Assembly (NCBI GenBank): GCA_022509165.1
Contig: JAFLTT010000006.1
Coordinates: forward strand, 62,001 to 126,000
Length of the DNA: 64,000 nucleotides
Direction of reading: 5' to 3'
Source: Muribaculaceae bacterium
GTDB lineage: Bacteria; Bacteroidota; Bacteroidia; Bacteroidales; Muribaculaceae
Shown here piece after piece: positions 27,054 through 36,551 of this stretch (the stretch's first letter is position 1; the number at the start of each line of letters is the position of its first letter). The notes beneath the pieces were generated by a model. That model had not been told where the DNA came from. It did no database searches and saw only the letters and a program-made list of their open reading frames with translations. The position numbers and the translations under genes were made by a program.

Positions 27054-29144
27054 TTATTTAAGTTCTACCTTTTGGGTATCAACAACTGCCCAGTTCAATA
27101 CTACTATCTTTGCTCCGAGATAGTTGGCTTCAGGATCGGTAGGAGGCACGATGGGTACACTCGGATCAGGAATTGCATTTGCAAGACCACCGATACCTGT
27201 TACTTCCACTGTGTAAGAATGGTTACGTACCAAACCGAAGTCACCTGAAAGTACCTTCTTCCAGTCAAACTTACTGTCGCTCACCTGCAATCCGGCGTTA
27301 CCGTTACCCGTACGACCGAAACCGGTGTGTTTGATACTTACGTTAAAGTAACCTTTACCACCCTTAAACTGTCTTGCCAAACCGCTGCTACAAAGCAACT
27401 GATAGTTTACAGCGTCGATATTGTCCTCGTTAACTAAGGTATATTTACCATTGAGAAGAGCAAAAATCGGAGTTGCCACTTCATCATATTTATCCTTGTC
27501 AATCTGCAGGGTTACGAAACGGCTGTCGAGAACCATTCTGTTGTTTTCGTCTGTGCCACGTGCACCTTTGTCCGGATGCTTAATAGTTATAACATTTTTA
27601 TATCTGTTATCAACAAATTTTACTGCACCATCATCAAAGATTTTATCTCCATTGGTATTACTTACAAGTGGTACTGATGAACTATTTGTAAAGAAATACC
27701 AATACATTGTTTCTTCATCCTTGATCATCTGATAGTCTTTACTGTCATTACCGACTACAAAGAATGAATCATTATCATTGATTTCATTACCGTTAAGTTC
27801 ATAATGACCAACTATCACAACTGAACCGATAGCAGCTCTGGGGCTGGCAAGAGGATCATCTGCTGCTTTCTGGAGAGCCTGGCCGGAAGTGGTGTTCTCT
27901 CTCACATATATTGATTTGTATTCTCCCTCTACATATAATTGGGAAGGATCGTTCACAAATTTTCTTGCACGGTTGTTAAGTCCCGGTTTGAGAGTGGTCT
28001 TCTCAGCGGCATTCTTCACCATGTCATCATATGAATAATAGTTGAGCTCATAACCACCCTTACGGTTCTCTTTATTTGCAGGAATACTCTGATCCTTGTT
28101 ACTTCCCAACCATGCTTCATATTCATCTGAGTCCATTACGTCGTCTGACACACGCGGATATTTATTCACATAATATGAAGGAGACTGTGACCAGTAACTT
28201 CTGTGATTGTCCTCATCATTCCATTTCCATGGAGAACCTCCGTGGTCTGTTAAAGCACCATCCATGTAGTTAAAGTCAGCGTAACCTCCCATACCTCCAT
28301 CGCCCGCAAGTTGGAAGAAACTCTTGGTAACATAGGTTTTGTCTTCGTAACAGTTTACTGCCCAGTATTCCGGTACAAACTTTATTATGTTGTTATTGTT
28401 ATCAAAAGTGGCGAAATTTGCTATGAAATCCGGAATCTCCATTTGGTTCTTCCACACCTCATCTGCAAGTTCTACCGTAACCTTCGCTGCGTATCTCTCC
28501 ACATAGATTGTTACTATCTCTGCTGTTCCTGCTTCCATAGCTTTTTCTGCCTGATCTCTGGAAGAGAAGAGGGCTTTCTGACCGTCAAACTGGGTGGCGA
28601 TAACACGCTCGCCTGTTTTCTCGTTGTAGAAACCTGATTTACTCATCGCAAACCTACCGTTTTCATTTATAATGATTTCACGAGTGGCTTGTTCCACTTT
28701 GTCAAGAGTTGCAAAGTCAGGATTGGTCTCGAAGTTAGGGTTAATCGGGTTGATGAAGGTAAGAATCTGGGTAGGAATCTTAAGACCATGCTTTACACCT
28801 ACCTGTACAATTCCTGTAAAAATCTTGCCTTCGCTGCCGGTTCCCTCTGACGGAGTGAGGTCAGTCTGACCGTTTTTCATTACCTGGGTTGCAGAAACGA
28901 AAACATCGTCTGAATCGTAGAAGAGAAGCCAGATATTGGCAATGTCATTTTCATCCTTTGTTCCCACGTCGAATTTGGCACGGCTTTGATCCTGGCCTAA
29001 AACGTCGATGTTCATGAACATGGCACCATCTTCCTCAAGGATTTCGTCCACTACAGGAACATCCTCGATAAGGACATCATCCTTACATGCGGTGAATCCC
29101 GCTGCAAGAATGGCGCTCAAACCTAAAAATAGAATTTTTTTCAT
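27054..29144 (-). CDS. Major type V pilin (Mfa1-like fimbrillin)
   Basis: The protein is 696 residues. The lipidated Cys is residue 20 (FTAC), followed by an acidic linker. QSRAKF at 53-58 is placed like the Arg-processing site (after R55). The N-terminal domain has the fimbrillin pattern IANIWLLFYDSDDVFV, and the C-terminal part has FNVSIKHTGFGRTGNG and LVRNHSYTVEVTGIGGLA, as in Mfa1. The final strand ends VVLNWAVVDTQKVELK. Gene order (DUF3575, DUF3868/OmpA, pilin, anchor) and the terminator after it suggest this is the abundant shaft subunit. It lies 28 bases after the DUF3868/OmpA gene. Confidence 0.87.
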   Translation of the reverse strand: MKKILFLGLSAILAAGFTACKDDVLIEDVPVVDEILEEDGAMFMNIDVLGQDQSRAKFDVGTKDENDIANIWLLFYDSDDVFVSATQVMKNGQTDLTPSEGTGSEGKIFTGIVQVGVKHGLKIPTQILTFINPINPNFETNPDFATLDKVEQATREIIINENGRFAMSKSGFYNEKTGERVIATQFDGQKALFSSRDQAEKAMEAGTAEIVTIYVERYAAKVTVELADEVWKNQMEIPDFIANFATFDNNNNIIKFVPEYWAVNCYEDKTYVTKSFFQLAGDGGMGGYADFNYMDGALTDHGGSPWKWNDEDNHRSYWSQSPSYYVNKYPRVSDDVMDSDEYEAWLGSNKDQSIPANKENRKGGYELNYYSYDDMVKNAAEKTTLKPGLNNRARKFVNDPSQLYVEGEYKSIYVRENTTSGQALQKAADDPLASPRAAIGSVVIVGHYELNGNEINDNDSFFVVGNDSKDYQMIKDEETMYWYFFTNSSSVPLVSNTNGDKIFDDGAVKFVDNRYKNVITIKHPDKGARGTDENNRMVLDSRFVTLQIDKDKYDEVATPIFALLNGKYTLVNEDNIDAVNYQLLCSSGLARQFKGGKGYFNVSIKHTGFGRTGNGNAGLQVSDSKFDWKKVLSGDFGLVRNHSYTVEVTGIGGLANAIPDPSVPIVPPTDPEANYLGAKIVVLNWAVVDTQKVELK

Positions 29145-29172
29145 GTTTGTTTGATTAGTTATAGATTATTTT

Positions 29173-30516
29173 TTATTTGTTGCTGTTGATTGCTTTCAAG
29201 TTTCTTAAAATTTCACGGGCGTGCTCAGCCTTGTCGCTGTTGCCTGCCTTCTGCAAATATTTCTCCGCACTCACGAGATCTCCCCTCATCATTGCTGAGT
29301 TTGCTGCATTTATATTTGCCGTTTCATCATTAGGATACATCCTTACGGCTATCTCAAACACTTCGTTGTATTCATCGCTACCCGGAGTCAAAGTACCGGC
29401 TAACGCATACATTTCATTGAGCGAAAGCTTCTGAGGAGATGTCTTTATCACCTCAGCAATCTCCGCAGTATCAGTAAATTGCTTGATTTCGTATTCGATT
29501 CTATAATCTGAATGTCTTAGGGCCGGGTATACATTATCAAGTAGAAAACGATACTGTTCCGGATATATTGTCTGTATTTTTGTATTTTTTGGGTCAGGCT
29601 CCAGATTACTGTGGATGATATCCAGTATTCCTGCCTTATTGTCGATATTACTTTTGGCCACCCATTCCTCCAGACCTTCCCAGTCTTCAGGCTCATAAGA
29701 TGTCTTGATGAAACCTGCCGGGAACTTGTAGAGTTGCTGCACATAGTTCTTCAGTGCCTCTGTTCTTCCTTTGGCAAGCCTTACATTGTTGTCGTAAGGT
29801 CCTTCGGGAGATGCAAAACCCTTGATCGACAATGAGGTAACGGTGATATCCTTGTCGTTCTTTACAGAGTCGATTGTAGCGATAATCTTCGCAAGTTCTA
29901 CCGAGTTCCTTCTATAATCAGGATAAATCACTGTCTGGTTTACCGGGAAGTCTACGTATGCCCTGCCGCTAAGTTCGCGGGTCTTCACAGTCTCAGCCAC
30001 TGCTTCGGCAAAGATAAAATCCGGTACATATTTATATTCCTGGTATCCTGCCAGATCTGTTTCCACCATAGCGATGTCGCCGCATCCGGCACAACCGTAA
30101 TCAGTGCGACGGAGCACCATCGTGCTTCCATCCATCCATTCCTGATAAGGCACAGATTGCACTAAGGCTACCTCTCCAAGATGCTTCGAACTTACCAGCG
30201 CCACTTCATTAGCGCCGGTGATGGGATAGTGACCCTGACGACGAAGCTGGATTTTCCTTGTCTTGCCATACACTCCCACGCCGTCGAGCACAAGGGTGTC
30301 GGGACCGTTCACTATCATCGGCTGAAGAATCACCGCATCATTCCTTTTCACTTTCATTCCCTCAAGGTCGAGGGTCACCGAGGTGTTCATCCTCGAGCCG
30401 TCACGGGCCATCGACGCTTCCACAGCATCTCCGGGAGCCAATGCAGCCATTGATGCCAACGGCATCGCGGCACTTATCATCACCAAGGCTCCGGCTATTT
30501 TCTCTCTTATCTTCAC
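29173..30516 (-). CDS. DUF3868 and OmpA-like domain protein of the pilus operon
   Basis: The protein is 447 residues with a signal peptide ending about residue 24 and no lipobox. The N-terminal half matches the DUF3868 group (PMIVNGPDTLVLDGVGVYG, a CAGC pair near 145). The middle has the OmpA peptidoglycan-binding pattern GFASPEGPYDNNVRLAKGR. A short TPR-like helical tail (about 365-447) ends the protein. Proteins of this type are encoded in Bacteroidales pilus loci with a DUF3575 barrel partner; they probably tie the outer-membrane assembly site to the cell wall. It lies between the DUF3575 gene and the pilin gene. Its leader contains an inverted heptamer-repeat tract. Confidence 0.88.
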   Translation of the reverse strand: MKIREKIAGALVMISAAMPLASMAALAPGDAVEASMARDGSRMNTSVTLDLEGMKVKRNDAVILQPMIVNGPDTLVLDGVGVYGKTRKIQLRRQGHYPITGANEVALVSSKHLGEVALVQSVPYQEWMDGSTMVLRRTDYGCAGCGDIAMVETDLAGYQEYKYVPDFIFAEAVAETVKTRELSGRAYVDFPVNQTVIYPDYRRNSVELAKIIATIDSVKNDKDITVTSLSIKGFASPEGPYDNNVRLAKGRTEALKNYVQQLYKFPAGFIKTSYEPEDWEGLEEWVAKSNIDNKAGILDIIHSNLEPDPKNTKIQTIYPEQYRFLLDNVYPALRHSDYRIEYEIKQFTDTAEIAEVIKTSPQKLSLNEMYALAGTLTPGSDEYNEVFEIAVRMYPNDETANINAANSAMMRGDLVSAEKYLQKAGNSDKAEHAREILRNLKAINSNK

Positions 30517-30539
30517 TTTTATCTTAATTTCTTTTATCT

Positions 30540-30710
30540 AAACAATAAGCAATAAACAATAAACATTAAGTAGAATAGTATTTTAAATCGTTAATCGTTG
30601 ATCGTGGTTCTTTTATCGTAGGATATTACTAACTTACTTATTGTTTAATGTTCAATGTTTATTGTTTAAGTCTCTGACTTATTGTTTATTACTTATTGTT
30701 TATTGTTTTA
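30540..30710. repeat. Heptamer repeat tract B with inverted arms
   Basis: Tract B lies between the DUF3575 gene (stop at 30708) and the DUF3868 gene. The right arm has core GTAGGATATTACTAAC (30618-30633) and TTATTGT-type 7-mers running into the DUF3575 stop. The left arm (30540-30582) holds AACAATA-type 7-mers and AAGTAGAATAGTATT, the inverted form of the same core and repeats. Confidence 0.85.
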
Positions 30711-31289
30711 AAAAATATATTCCAACGCCAGACTAAGCTTCGTGGGACCATAATAATTATGATGTCGGTCTTCTGCCACCTTGCGCCCGCAGTCGAAACA
30801 TGAATACTGGTCAAATTTTGTATGCATCCATCCTATACCGATCTCTGCCTCGATGTTCCAGTGTTTGGCCACTGCCCAGGCATAACCGTAGGCGATACCT
30901 GCTCCTGCTGCCCATCCCTGGTAGCGATAATCGGTAAGCCCCGAGAAATTGCTTCCAAGGAAATGAATATTGTTATGGATATTACCGAAGTTGTATTGGC
31001 CACCGATGGCGTGTAGACCGAAGAAGTGACCGTTGAAACGGTCGCAAAGCCATAACCTGATTTCTGGCTGAGCCATCCAATGCTTCCATTTATGCCGGTT
31101 GACATCCCATAGACATGTCTGACCTGTGATGTCAAGACTCCATTTCCGTGCCAGACCTATCTCCACGCCCAGGTTTGGCGAAAGAAACCCATCAGGTATC
31201 AGGTTGGTCTTTATACCCACATGCTGGGCCTTGGCCATGCCCACTACCTGAAGCACAGCTACTAAAAGGATTAAAAATTTCTTTTTCAC
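30708..31289 (-). CDS. DUF3575-family outer-membrane barrel protein, first gene of pilus operon
   Basis: The protein is 193 residues with a signal peptide ending KAQ (about 22). The body is strand-rich with alternating aromatic residues and ends in SLALEYIF, the C-terminal Phe of an outer-membrane barrel. Family features include VGIKTNLIPDGFLSPNLGVE, WMAQPEIRLWLCDRFNGHF and GAGIAYGYAWAVAKHWNIE, which match DUF3575. Such genes open pilus operons in Bacteroidales together with DUF3868/OmpA proteins. Two Cys residues (CFDC) near the C-terminus may form a disulphide. The stop codon overlaps heptamer tract B. A TATTTTTG box at 31370-31377 may be its -7 element. Confidence 0.88.
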   Translation of the reverse strand: MKKKFLILLVAVLQVVGMAKAQHVGIKTNLIPDGFLSPNLGVEIGLARKWSLDITGQTCLWDVNRHKWKHWMAQPEIRLWLCDRFNGHFFGLHAIGGQYNFGNIHNNIHFLGSNFSGLTDYRYQGWAAGAGIAYGYAWAVAKHWNIEAEIGIGWMHTKFDQYSCFDCGRKVAEDRHHNYYGPTKLSLALEYIF

Positions 31290-31379
31290 TATTTCTTTTA
31301 TATAAATAAATCCGTGAGATGTAGAATTAAGCCATCTCTTAATCGTTTCTGTTTTTCAATGGAATTCTGCAAAAATATC

Positions 31380-31413
31380 AAAAAAAAGTTAGGTGAAAAT
31401 AATTTCCACCTAA
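31380..31413 (-). terminator. Terminator after the choloylglycine-hydrolase-like gene
   Basis: GTTAGGTG (31387-31394) and CACCTAAC (31406-31413) form an 8-bp stem. Read on the minus strand it is followed by a run of T. It ends transcription 35 bases after the hydrolase stop and before the pilus operon promoter region. Confidence 0.8.
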
Positions 31414-31448
31414 CAAAATGTATCTATTTTTCCTTTTATTAACTTTTT

Positions 31449-32492
31449 TTAATACATAGGAGTGAAGCCGGGTGACTTTTTCATGGCATGATTTGCTTCG
31501 CCCATTAATTTTGTTTCCTTTGTAGTGTCCAGTTTCATTATCGGAGCACCGGCCTTCAGGTCGCATTTCTGCAAGTCGATATAATAGATGCCGAAATTGG
31601 TGACGATATCAAAGAAATACCTGCGGTGCTTTATGTCGGCATACGATCTCCATTGGGTGGAGGAAACATTCGGCTCTCCCTGAATGAGATAGGTATAAGG
31701 CACACACGAATTCACAAGCACACTGCGTGCTATGTTCACTGCCAGGTCGGCATCCGCCGTGGCCTCTACGTGATGAGCAAAGAAATTAGCCCTGGTGCAT
31801 CTGTCGGAACTTCTCACGGTACCCGGAAGCATGTCGGTACCTCCCACGGCATTCCAGTAATCAAGAATTGCGGTCATCGATGGCCATTGGGGGTCATTGG
31901 TCATGGCATAATAGTCGCCCATGTCGTGAATCCTTATTACTCCATTGTCAAATTCCACTATCACACTCTTGCCGCTGGCATCAGTGATGCCCCAGTGAAG
32001 TGCAGATACGGTGCCTCCGTCGAAGGTAGCTCCCCCGATATTGAAGTCATGTTTCTGAAGTACCTCTACACACTCATCTGTAGTGGCATTCAGATCAAGA
32101 AGCCATCCTACAAACATAGCAAGCGACATTGGGGGCCGACCCTCGGTATCAGGATTGGAGTATACGGTGCCTTTACAGAAAAGGCCATTCACTACAAGCC
32201 CTTTTTCATTCATTCCTTCTGTAATGCCACCATCGTAGCCCACGGCATATACGGCCCCATATTTTGATTTCCATTTTATGGCTCCGGGCTGGTCGCTGCT
32301 CTCCTTCTCTACACCACGGGGGTAGACATAAAGATTGGTCGGTATAGGAGTTTTCCAATCCAGACAACGGGCTATGACGTATGTGGAGTCAGCTCCATGA
32401 TAGTTAACTCGGGTGCAGGCGTCTGCTTCATTTGGCATCGCCATGGCCATGGCTGCTACTGCTGCCGTGGCAAGCATCATTTTTTTTACCAT
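31449..32492 (-). CDS. Choloylglycine hydrolase family enzyme (bile salt hydrolase / penicillin V acylase-like)
   Basis: The protein is 347 residues. A signal peptide ends NEADA, and its removal exposes C26 as the N-terminal nucleophile of the Ntn-hydrolase fold. R42 and D45 (ARCLDW) sit exactly +16 and +19 from the Cys, as Arg18 and Asp21 do in characterised bile salt hydrolases. Later parts of the site are visible in YAMTNDPQWPSM and RSSDRCTRANFF. The enzyme should cut linear amides; whether the substrate is a conjugated bile acid, an acyl-homoserine lactone or penicillin V cannot be decided from sequence. In a gut Bacteroidales a bile-salt role is plausible. It lies two bases after neuC, so they are probably cotranscribed. 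Confidence 0.88.
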   Translation of the reverse strand: MVKKMMLATAAVAAMAMAMPNEADACTRVNYHGADSTYVIARCLDWKTPIPTNLYVYPRGVEKESSDQPGAIKWKSKYGAVYAVGYDGGITEGMNEKGLVVNGLFCKGTVYSNPDTEGRPPMSLAMFVGWLLDLNATTDECVEVLQKHDFNIGGATFDGGTVSALHWGITDASGKSVIVEFDNGVIRIHDMGDYYAMTNDPQWPSMTAILDYWNAVGGTDMLPGTVRSSDRCTRANFFAHHVEATADADLAVNIARSVLVNSCVPYTYLIQGEPNVSSTQWRSYADIKHRRYFFDIVTNFGIYYIDLQKCDLKAGAPIMKLDTTKETKLMGEANHAMKKSPGFTPMY

Positions 32493-32494
32493 AT

Positions 32495-33628
32495 CTACAA
32501 TTCCAAAAGTTTTTCTGCTATATATCGGGCTGAATCCTTCTTATAATATGGATTAAGACCCGAAACCGGCACTCCCATGAGTACAGCTCTCATCTCCATG
32601 GAGAGTACCGAATCGATGGCATCTATGATCCCGGGAATATCTGCCGGAACATCTATCACTGTGAGACCATGGGCTCTCCCCTTCTGACGGGTGCCCACAT
32701 TCACTGCCCCAAGGCGGCATGACGGAGCCTCTATTAGTGCGGCCGAAGAATTACCTACCATAGCGCAGGCATGCTCCATGGCATGACGAAAGAGCCGCGA
32801 ACCTAAAGATTTCACAGTCACTACCGTTCCTCGGTGCTTTTGAGCCCAGTCAGTAATCAGATTTGTCACCATTTCGTTACCCGGATCTGAATTTGGCATC
32901 GTGGCCAATATCCTATATCCTTGACTTATAAACGCTTCTAAGGCACGTAAAGTTGCCTCTACATCTTTTTTTCCTTTATCAGCCAAAGTGGTGACCGGAT
33001 GGATTGCCAGAAGTATGTAAGGTTCATCGGGCTCGATACCCGTCTTCACATAGAATTCCGGGGACAAATTATCATAGGGAGTTTCCTCTACTTCAGCTCC
33101 CGGAGCTCCGGAATGAAACACATTTTCAGGTTTCTCACCCATCTCTACTATTTTGCCGGCATATTGAGGTGTGGCGGCAAAATGATAGGTGCTCAGTTTG
33201 GTGATGGCATGACGGAACTTATCGTCGATGGCCCCTTCGGTGGTTTCTCCGCCATGAAGGTGCGCTATGGGAATATTGAATACCACTGCAGCCGAAGCGG
33301 CTGCCAATGCTTCATACCGGTCCCCCAATATCACTACTAAATCAGGCTGCAATTTTTCAAAAGCCCCTGCCAGACCCTCCTGCACTCTTGCCATGGATCT
33401 TACAGTGGAGGCTGCAGTATCTCCCGGTTCCAACGATGGTATCTTGGCATCTATCTGGAAGCCATCTTTTTCTATCTCTTCCACGGTGTTGCCAAACTGG
33501 GGCGACAGATGCATGTTGGTAGCCACAATCTGTAACTCCGCTTCAGGATGGCCCTTTATTTCATGCATCACCGGAGCAAGGATGCCATAGTCGGCCCTTG
33601 TTCCGGTGACAAAACATATTTTTTTCAT
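32495..33628 (-). CDS. neuC: UDP-N-acetylglucosamine 2-epimerase, hydrolysing (NeuC/LegG type)
   Basis: The protein is 377 residues. It starts MKKICFVTGTRADYGILAP, the hallmark of hydrolysing epimerases. The active-site stretch HLHGGETTEGAIDDKFRHA follows, and later MVGNSSAALIEAP binds the nucleotide. These enzymes release UDP while making N-acetylmannosamine or a 2,4-diacetamido-trideoxy sugar, the first committed step to sialic or legionaminic acid. Partner genes neuD (41223) and neuB (44525) are in the window but not adjacent. It has two bases between it and the hydrolase gene and 55 bases after dnaJ. The choice between NeuC and LegG cannot be made here. Confidence 0.9.
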   Translation of the reverse strand: MKKICFVTGTRADYGILAPVMHEIKGHPEAELQIVATNMHLSPQFGNTVEEIEKDGFQIDAKIPSLEPGDTAASTVRSMARVQEGLAGAFEKLQPDLVVILGDRYEALAAASAAVVFNIPIAHLHGGETTEGAIDDKFRHAITKLSTYHFAATPQYAGKIVEMGEKPENVFHSGAPGAEVEETPYDNLSPEFYVKTGIEPDEPYILLAIHPVTTLADKGKKDVEATLRALEAFISQGYRILATMPNSDPGNEMVTNLITDWAQKHRGTVVTVKSLGSRLFRHAMEHACAMVGNSSAALIEAPSCRLGAVNVGTRQKGRAHGLTVIDVPADIPGIIDAIDSVLSMEMRAVLMGVPVSGLNPYYKKDSARYIAEKLLEL

Positions 33629-33683
33629 CTATTTGTTCAGGATATTTCCTTTCTCATTTCTTCAGATCGGCTTCCCGTTTTGC

Positions 33684-34886
33684 TCATTCACCCCTGTTTT
33701 CTTTATTGAAAATATGGCGAAGGCGTGAGAAAATTCTCTTTGAAGTAGATTCGGTAGGTACAATGTTGGGCTGATTCTTCAGGCTTTCGATGGCTGCTGT
33801 CTCGGCACTTGTAAGATTTTCCGGAATATACACCATCACATTCACCAGAAGGTCGCCTTTCACATTGCTGTTCATCTGTGGCAGACCCTTCCCTCTCAAT
33901 CTGAGCACTTTGCCCGGCTGTGTGCCGGCTGCTATCTTGAGGCGAGCACGACCCTCTACTGTAGGAACTTCGGCACTTCCGCCTAACGCTGCAGTGGGGA
34001 TATCGAGCATCAGGTTGTAAATCAAATCATTGCCGTCACGAATCAGTTCAGGATCTTTTTCTTCCTGGATTACAATGAGAAGGTCGCCGTTTACGCCACC
34101 ATGTCTCGGAGCATTGCCCTGGCCTCGCATTGTCAGTACCATTCCGTCGGTAACTCCGGCAGGGATATGGAAACTTACAATCTCCTCTTTCTTTTCTACA
34201 CCGCTGCCTCCGCAGGAAGAGCAGGCCTGGGATATTACCTTACCCTCGCCATTACAGTCGGGACAAACAGCCTCGCTCTGCATCGGGCCGAATATGGATT
34301 GCTCTATGTGGGATATGTGGCCTGTGCCATGGCAACGTGAACAGGTGTGGAAAGCCGTGCCATCCTTGGCACCGGTACCTTTACAGGAGCTGCAGGCTAC
34401 CAGACGTGGTATCTTAAGCTTCTTGTCTACACCATTCATTATATCCTTCAGGTTCACTTTTACCGTGATCCTGAGATCGGTGCCTTTGTTGACTTGTTTG
34501 CGAGTCCTCCGGCCTGCGCCTGTAGCGCCTTCAAAACCGCCGAAGCCACCGAAACCGCCGCCCATCCGGCCTCCGAAGATATCGCCGAAGTGTGCGAAGA
34601 TATCTTCCATCGACATTCCGCCGCCGCTGAAACCGCCGCCTCCGCCTCCGAATCCTTGGGGACCCATGGAGTGACCGAACTGGTCATATTTTGCACGCTT
34701 ATCTGCATCGCTCAATACGTCGTAGGCTTCGGCTGCCTCCTTGAATTTCTCCTCGGCGCTCTTGTCGTCAGGATTCCGGTCGGGATGATACTTGATGGCC
34801 AGTTTGCGGTAAGCCTTCTTTATCTCATCGGCACTCGCATTCTTAGGCACTCCAAGCACCTCATAATAATCTCTTTTCGTTGCCAT
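33684..34886 (-). CDS. dnaJ: Chaperone DnaJ
   Basis: The protein is 400 residues, slightly longer than average. The J domain ([20 protein letters not shown], with the HPD motif) is followed by a Gly/Phe-rich linker. Four zinc-binding repeats follow ([32 protein letters not shown]) and then the substrate-binding C-terminal domains. DnaJ delivers clients to DnaK and stimulates its ATPase. It starts nine bases after grpE, so the pair forms one operon. No CIRCE element is visible. An extra basic tail (about residues 375-400) is not part of the core fold. Confidence 0.97.
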   Translation of the reverse strand: MATKRDYYEVLGVPKNASADEIKKAYRKLAIKYHPDRNPDDKSAEEKFKEAAEAYDVLSDADKRAKYDQFGHSMGPQGFGGGGGGFSGGGMSMEDIFAHFGDIFGGRMGGGFGGFGGFEGATGAGRRTRKQVNKGTDLRITVKVNLKDIMNGVDKKLKIPRLVACSSCKGTGAKDGTAFHTCSRCHGTGHISHIEQSIFGPMQSEAVCPDCNGEGKVISQACSSCGGSGVEKKEEIVSFHIPAGVTDGMVLTMRGQGNAPRHGGVNGDLLIVIQEEKDPELIRDGNDLIYNLMLDIPTAALGGSAEVPTVEGRARLKIAAGTQPGKVLRLRGKGLPQMNSNVKGDLLVNVMVYIPENLTSAETAAIESLKNQPNIVPTESTSKRIFSRLRHIFNKENRGE

Positions 34887-34895
34887 AACCTGATG

Positions 34896-35543
34896 TTATT
34901 GGCCCACTACCACTTTTGCGTGGCGGAGCACTTTATCATTGATTGTATAGCCTTTCTCTACCGTGTCGAGTATCTTGCCCTTCTTATCTTCGTCGGGCAC
35001 CGGCACAGCCGATATGGCCTCATGTTTTTCAGTGTCGAAGGTATCGTCTGTGGGATCGATCTCCTTCACTCCGTTCTGATTAAGATATTTCTTAAGTTTA
35101 TTGTATATCAGATTCACTCCCTCTTTCACAGAGTCGGCCTCCGGACTATTCTCTGCTGCCTTGATACCTCTCTCGAAGTCGTCCATGATCGGAAGTAATC
35201 CTTTGAGTACATTCTCCCCGGCATTTTTGATTATTTCGCTCTTCTCTTTCAGAGTGCGCTTGCGGAAATTATCAAACTCGGCCATCAGGAATAGATATTC
35301 CTTTTTCTCTTTGTCTAAGGCTGCCTGAAGTTCCGATACTTTTTTCTCCAGGGCTTCACATGCATCGGCGGCTACTTCTTCAGGTTTTACCTCCTCTGCC
35401 TCTACCTCTTCAGGCACAACTTCCTCCACTTTGGGTTCTTCTTCGGGGGCTTCCTGTGGATGCGGCTTATGTAAATCCTGGGCCTGTTGTTTTTTATTAT
35501 CCTGATTCATATTCTTTCCGTAGTATTTGTGTTTGTTTTTCAT
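34896..35543 (-). CDS. grpE: Nucleotide exchange factor GrpE
   Basis: The protein is 215 residues from the ATG at 35543. An in-frame ATG at 35510 (residue 12) has a better ribosome-binding site (GGAAAG) and may be the true start, giving 204 residues. A long acidic Glu/Val/Pro-rich N-terminal stretch (about 25-65) precedes the coiled coil (VSELQAALDKEKKEYLFLMA) and the conserved GVKEIDPTDDTFDTEKHEAI wing. GrpE releases ADP from DnaK. It lies upstream of dnaJ, nine bases apart. Heptamer tract C lies in its upstream region. Confidence 0.95.
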   Translation of the reverse strand: MKNKHKYYGKNMNQDNKKQQAQDLHKPHPQEAPEEEPKVEEVVPEEVEAEEVKPEEVAADACEALEKKVSELQAALDKEKKEYLFLMAEFDNFRKRTLKEKSEIIKNAGENVLKGLLPIMDDFERGIKAAENSPEADSVKEGVNLIYNKLKKYLNQNGVKEIDPTDDTFDTEKHEAISAVPVPDEDKKGKILDTVEKGYTINDKVLRHAKVVVGQ

Positions 35544-35584
35544 AATCTGGTCTATTTTTTAGCAGCAAATTTTACGCCAAATCT

Positions 35585-35656
35585 TTAATTCGTTTCTCGT
35601 TTCTCGTTTCTCGTTTCTCGTTTTACGAATCACGATTAACGATTAACGATTAACGT
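35585..35656. repeat. Heptamer repeat tract C
   Basis: Tandem 7-mers: TTTCTCG-type units in the first half (four near-identical copies), then GATTAAC-type units (three copies) after ACGAATC. It lies between ispE (stop at 35661) and grpE. It lacks the core and the TTATTGT units of the other tracts. Confidence 0.85.
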
Positions 35657-35660
35657 TTCC

Positions 35661-36551
35661 TTACATTCCAAACAACCAAACCTCCGGATAAGTTGACTTG
35701 AGCTGCTCTCTTTCTGCATGAGCCACTTCATAATCTTCGTAAATTGCGTAAAGAGCCGACCCGCTACCGCTCATCAAGGCAAACAGGGCGCCTGATTCAT
35801 AAAGTCTTTCTTTGAGTGCTCCGAGTTCCGGGTGACGTGCAAACACCGGAGCCTCGAAATCATTCACCACATTGTCTTTCCAGTCGCGCACCGGCATATA
35901 GGGAAGGAACCGGAGGTCGAATTTGGGCCGTTGCGGCGTAATATTGGCAAACGCTTCTACCGTGGAAACATACACATCAGGTTTCACAATAAGAAGAGTG
36001 TATGACTTTAGGTCAAGTTCCACAGGAGTGAGTATATCTCCGATACCGGTGGCGAAACAGGGGCGATTCTCAAGAAAAAAGGCACAGTCGGCCCCTATCT
36101 TTACGGCCATTCGGTTAAGCAATTCGGCACTGTAATGACCTCCGGTAACTTCATTGAGCATAGCAAGAGTAAAGGCGGCATCGGCACTTCCTCCTCCCAG
36201 GCCCGCGCCATCCGGCAGATGTTTGTCTAAGGTTATCTCAAACATTCCAAACCGGGAAAGATCATCGAAGTCTTCATTATATCTCCCTAAGAAATGTGAT
36301 GCAGCCTTCACAACCAGGTTTTTCTTGGGCGGACAGTCGATACGGCGTCCCACAAACTGAAAACGGCAGCCGCTCACTTCTCCACCATTGTAAGTCACTT
36401 CGAGGATGTCGTCGAAGGGTTCCGGCTGATGCGGCAGACCACATTCCAGACCTACCGGGTAAAACACAGTCTCCAGATCATGATAACCGTCCGGACGCTT
36501 CGAGATGATATTGAGACCTATGTTGATCTTGGCATTTACAAACCTTATCAT
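35661..36551 (-). CDS. ispE: 4-diphosphocytidyl-2-C-methyl-D-erythritol kinase
   Basis: The protein is 296 residues, typical for IspE. It phosphorylates CDP-methylerythritol in the MEP isoprenoid pathway. The GHMP-kinase fold is clear: [20 protein letters not shown] at the N-terminus (substrate-binding Lys), the ATP-binding [15 protein letters not shown], and the late [14 protein letters not shown] motif. Its start overlaps the ribBA stop by three bases (ATGA), so translation may be coupled. ispF, another gene of the pathway, is at 41900. Its stop is followed within five bases by heptamer tract C. Confidence 0.96.
   Translation of the reverse strand: MIRFVNAKINIGLNIISKRPDGYHDLETVFYPVGLECGLPHQPEPFDDILEVTYNGGEVSGCRFQFVGRRIDCPPKKNLVVKAASHFLGRYNEDFDDLSRFGMFEITLDKHLPDGAGLGGGSADAAFTLAMLNEVTGGHYSAELLNRMAVKIGADCAFFLENRPCFATGIGDILTPVELDLKSYTLLIVKPDVYVSTVEAFANITPQRPKFDLRFLPYMPVRDWKDNVVNDFEAPVFARHPELGALKERLYESGALFALMSGSGSALYAIYEDYEVAHAEREQLKSTYPEVWLFGM

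Noticed and set aside
34030..35198. Long plus-strand frames opposite dnaJ and grpE
   Set aside because: They are shadows of dnaJ/grpE, with composition set by the Gly-rich linker on the other strand.
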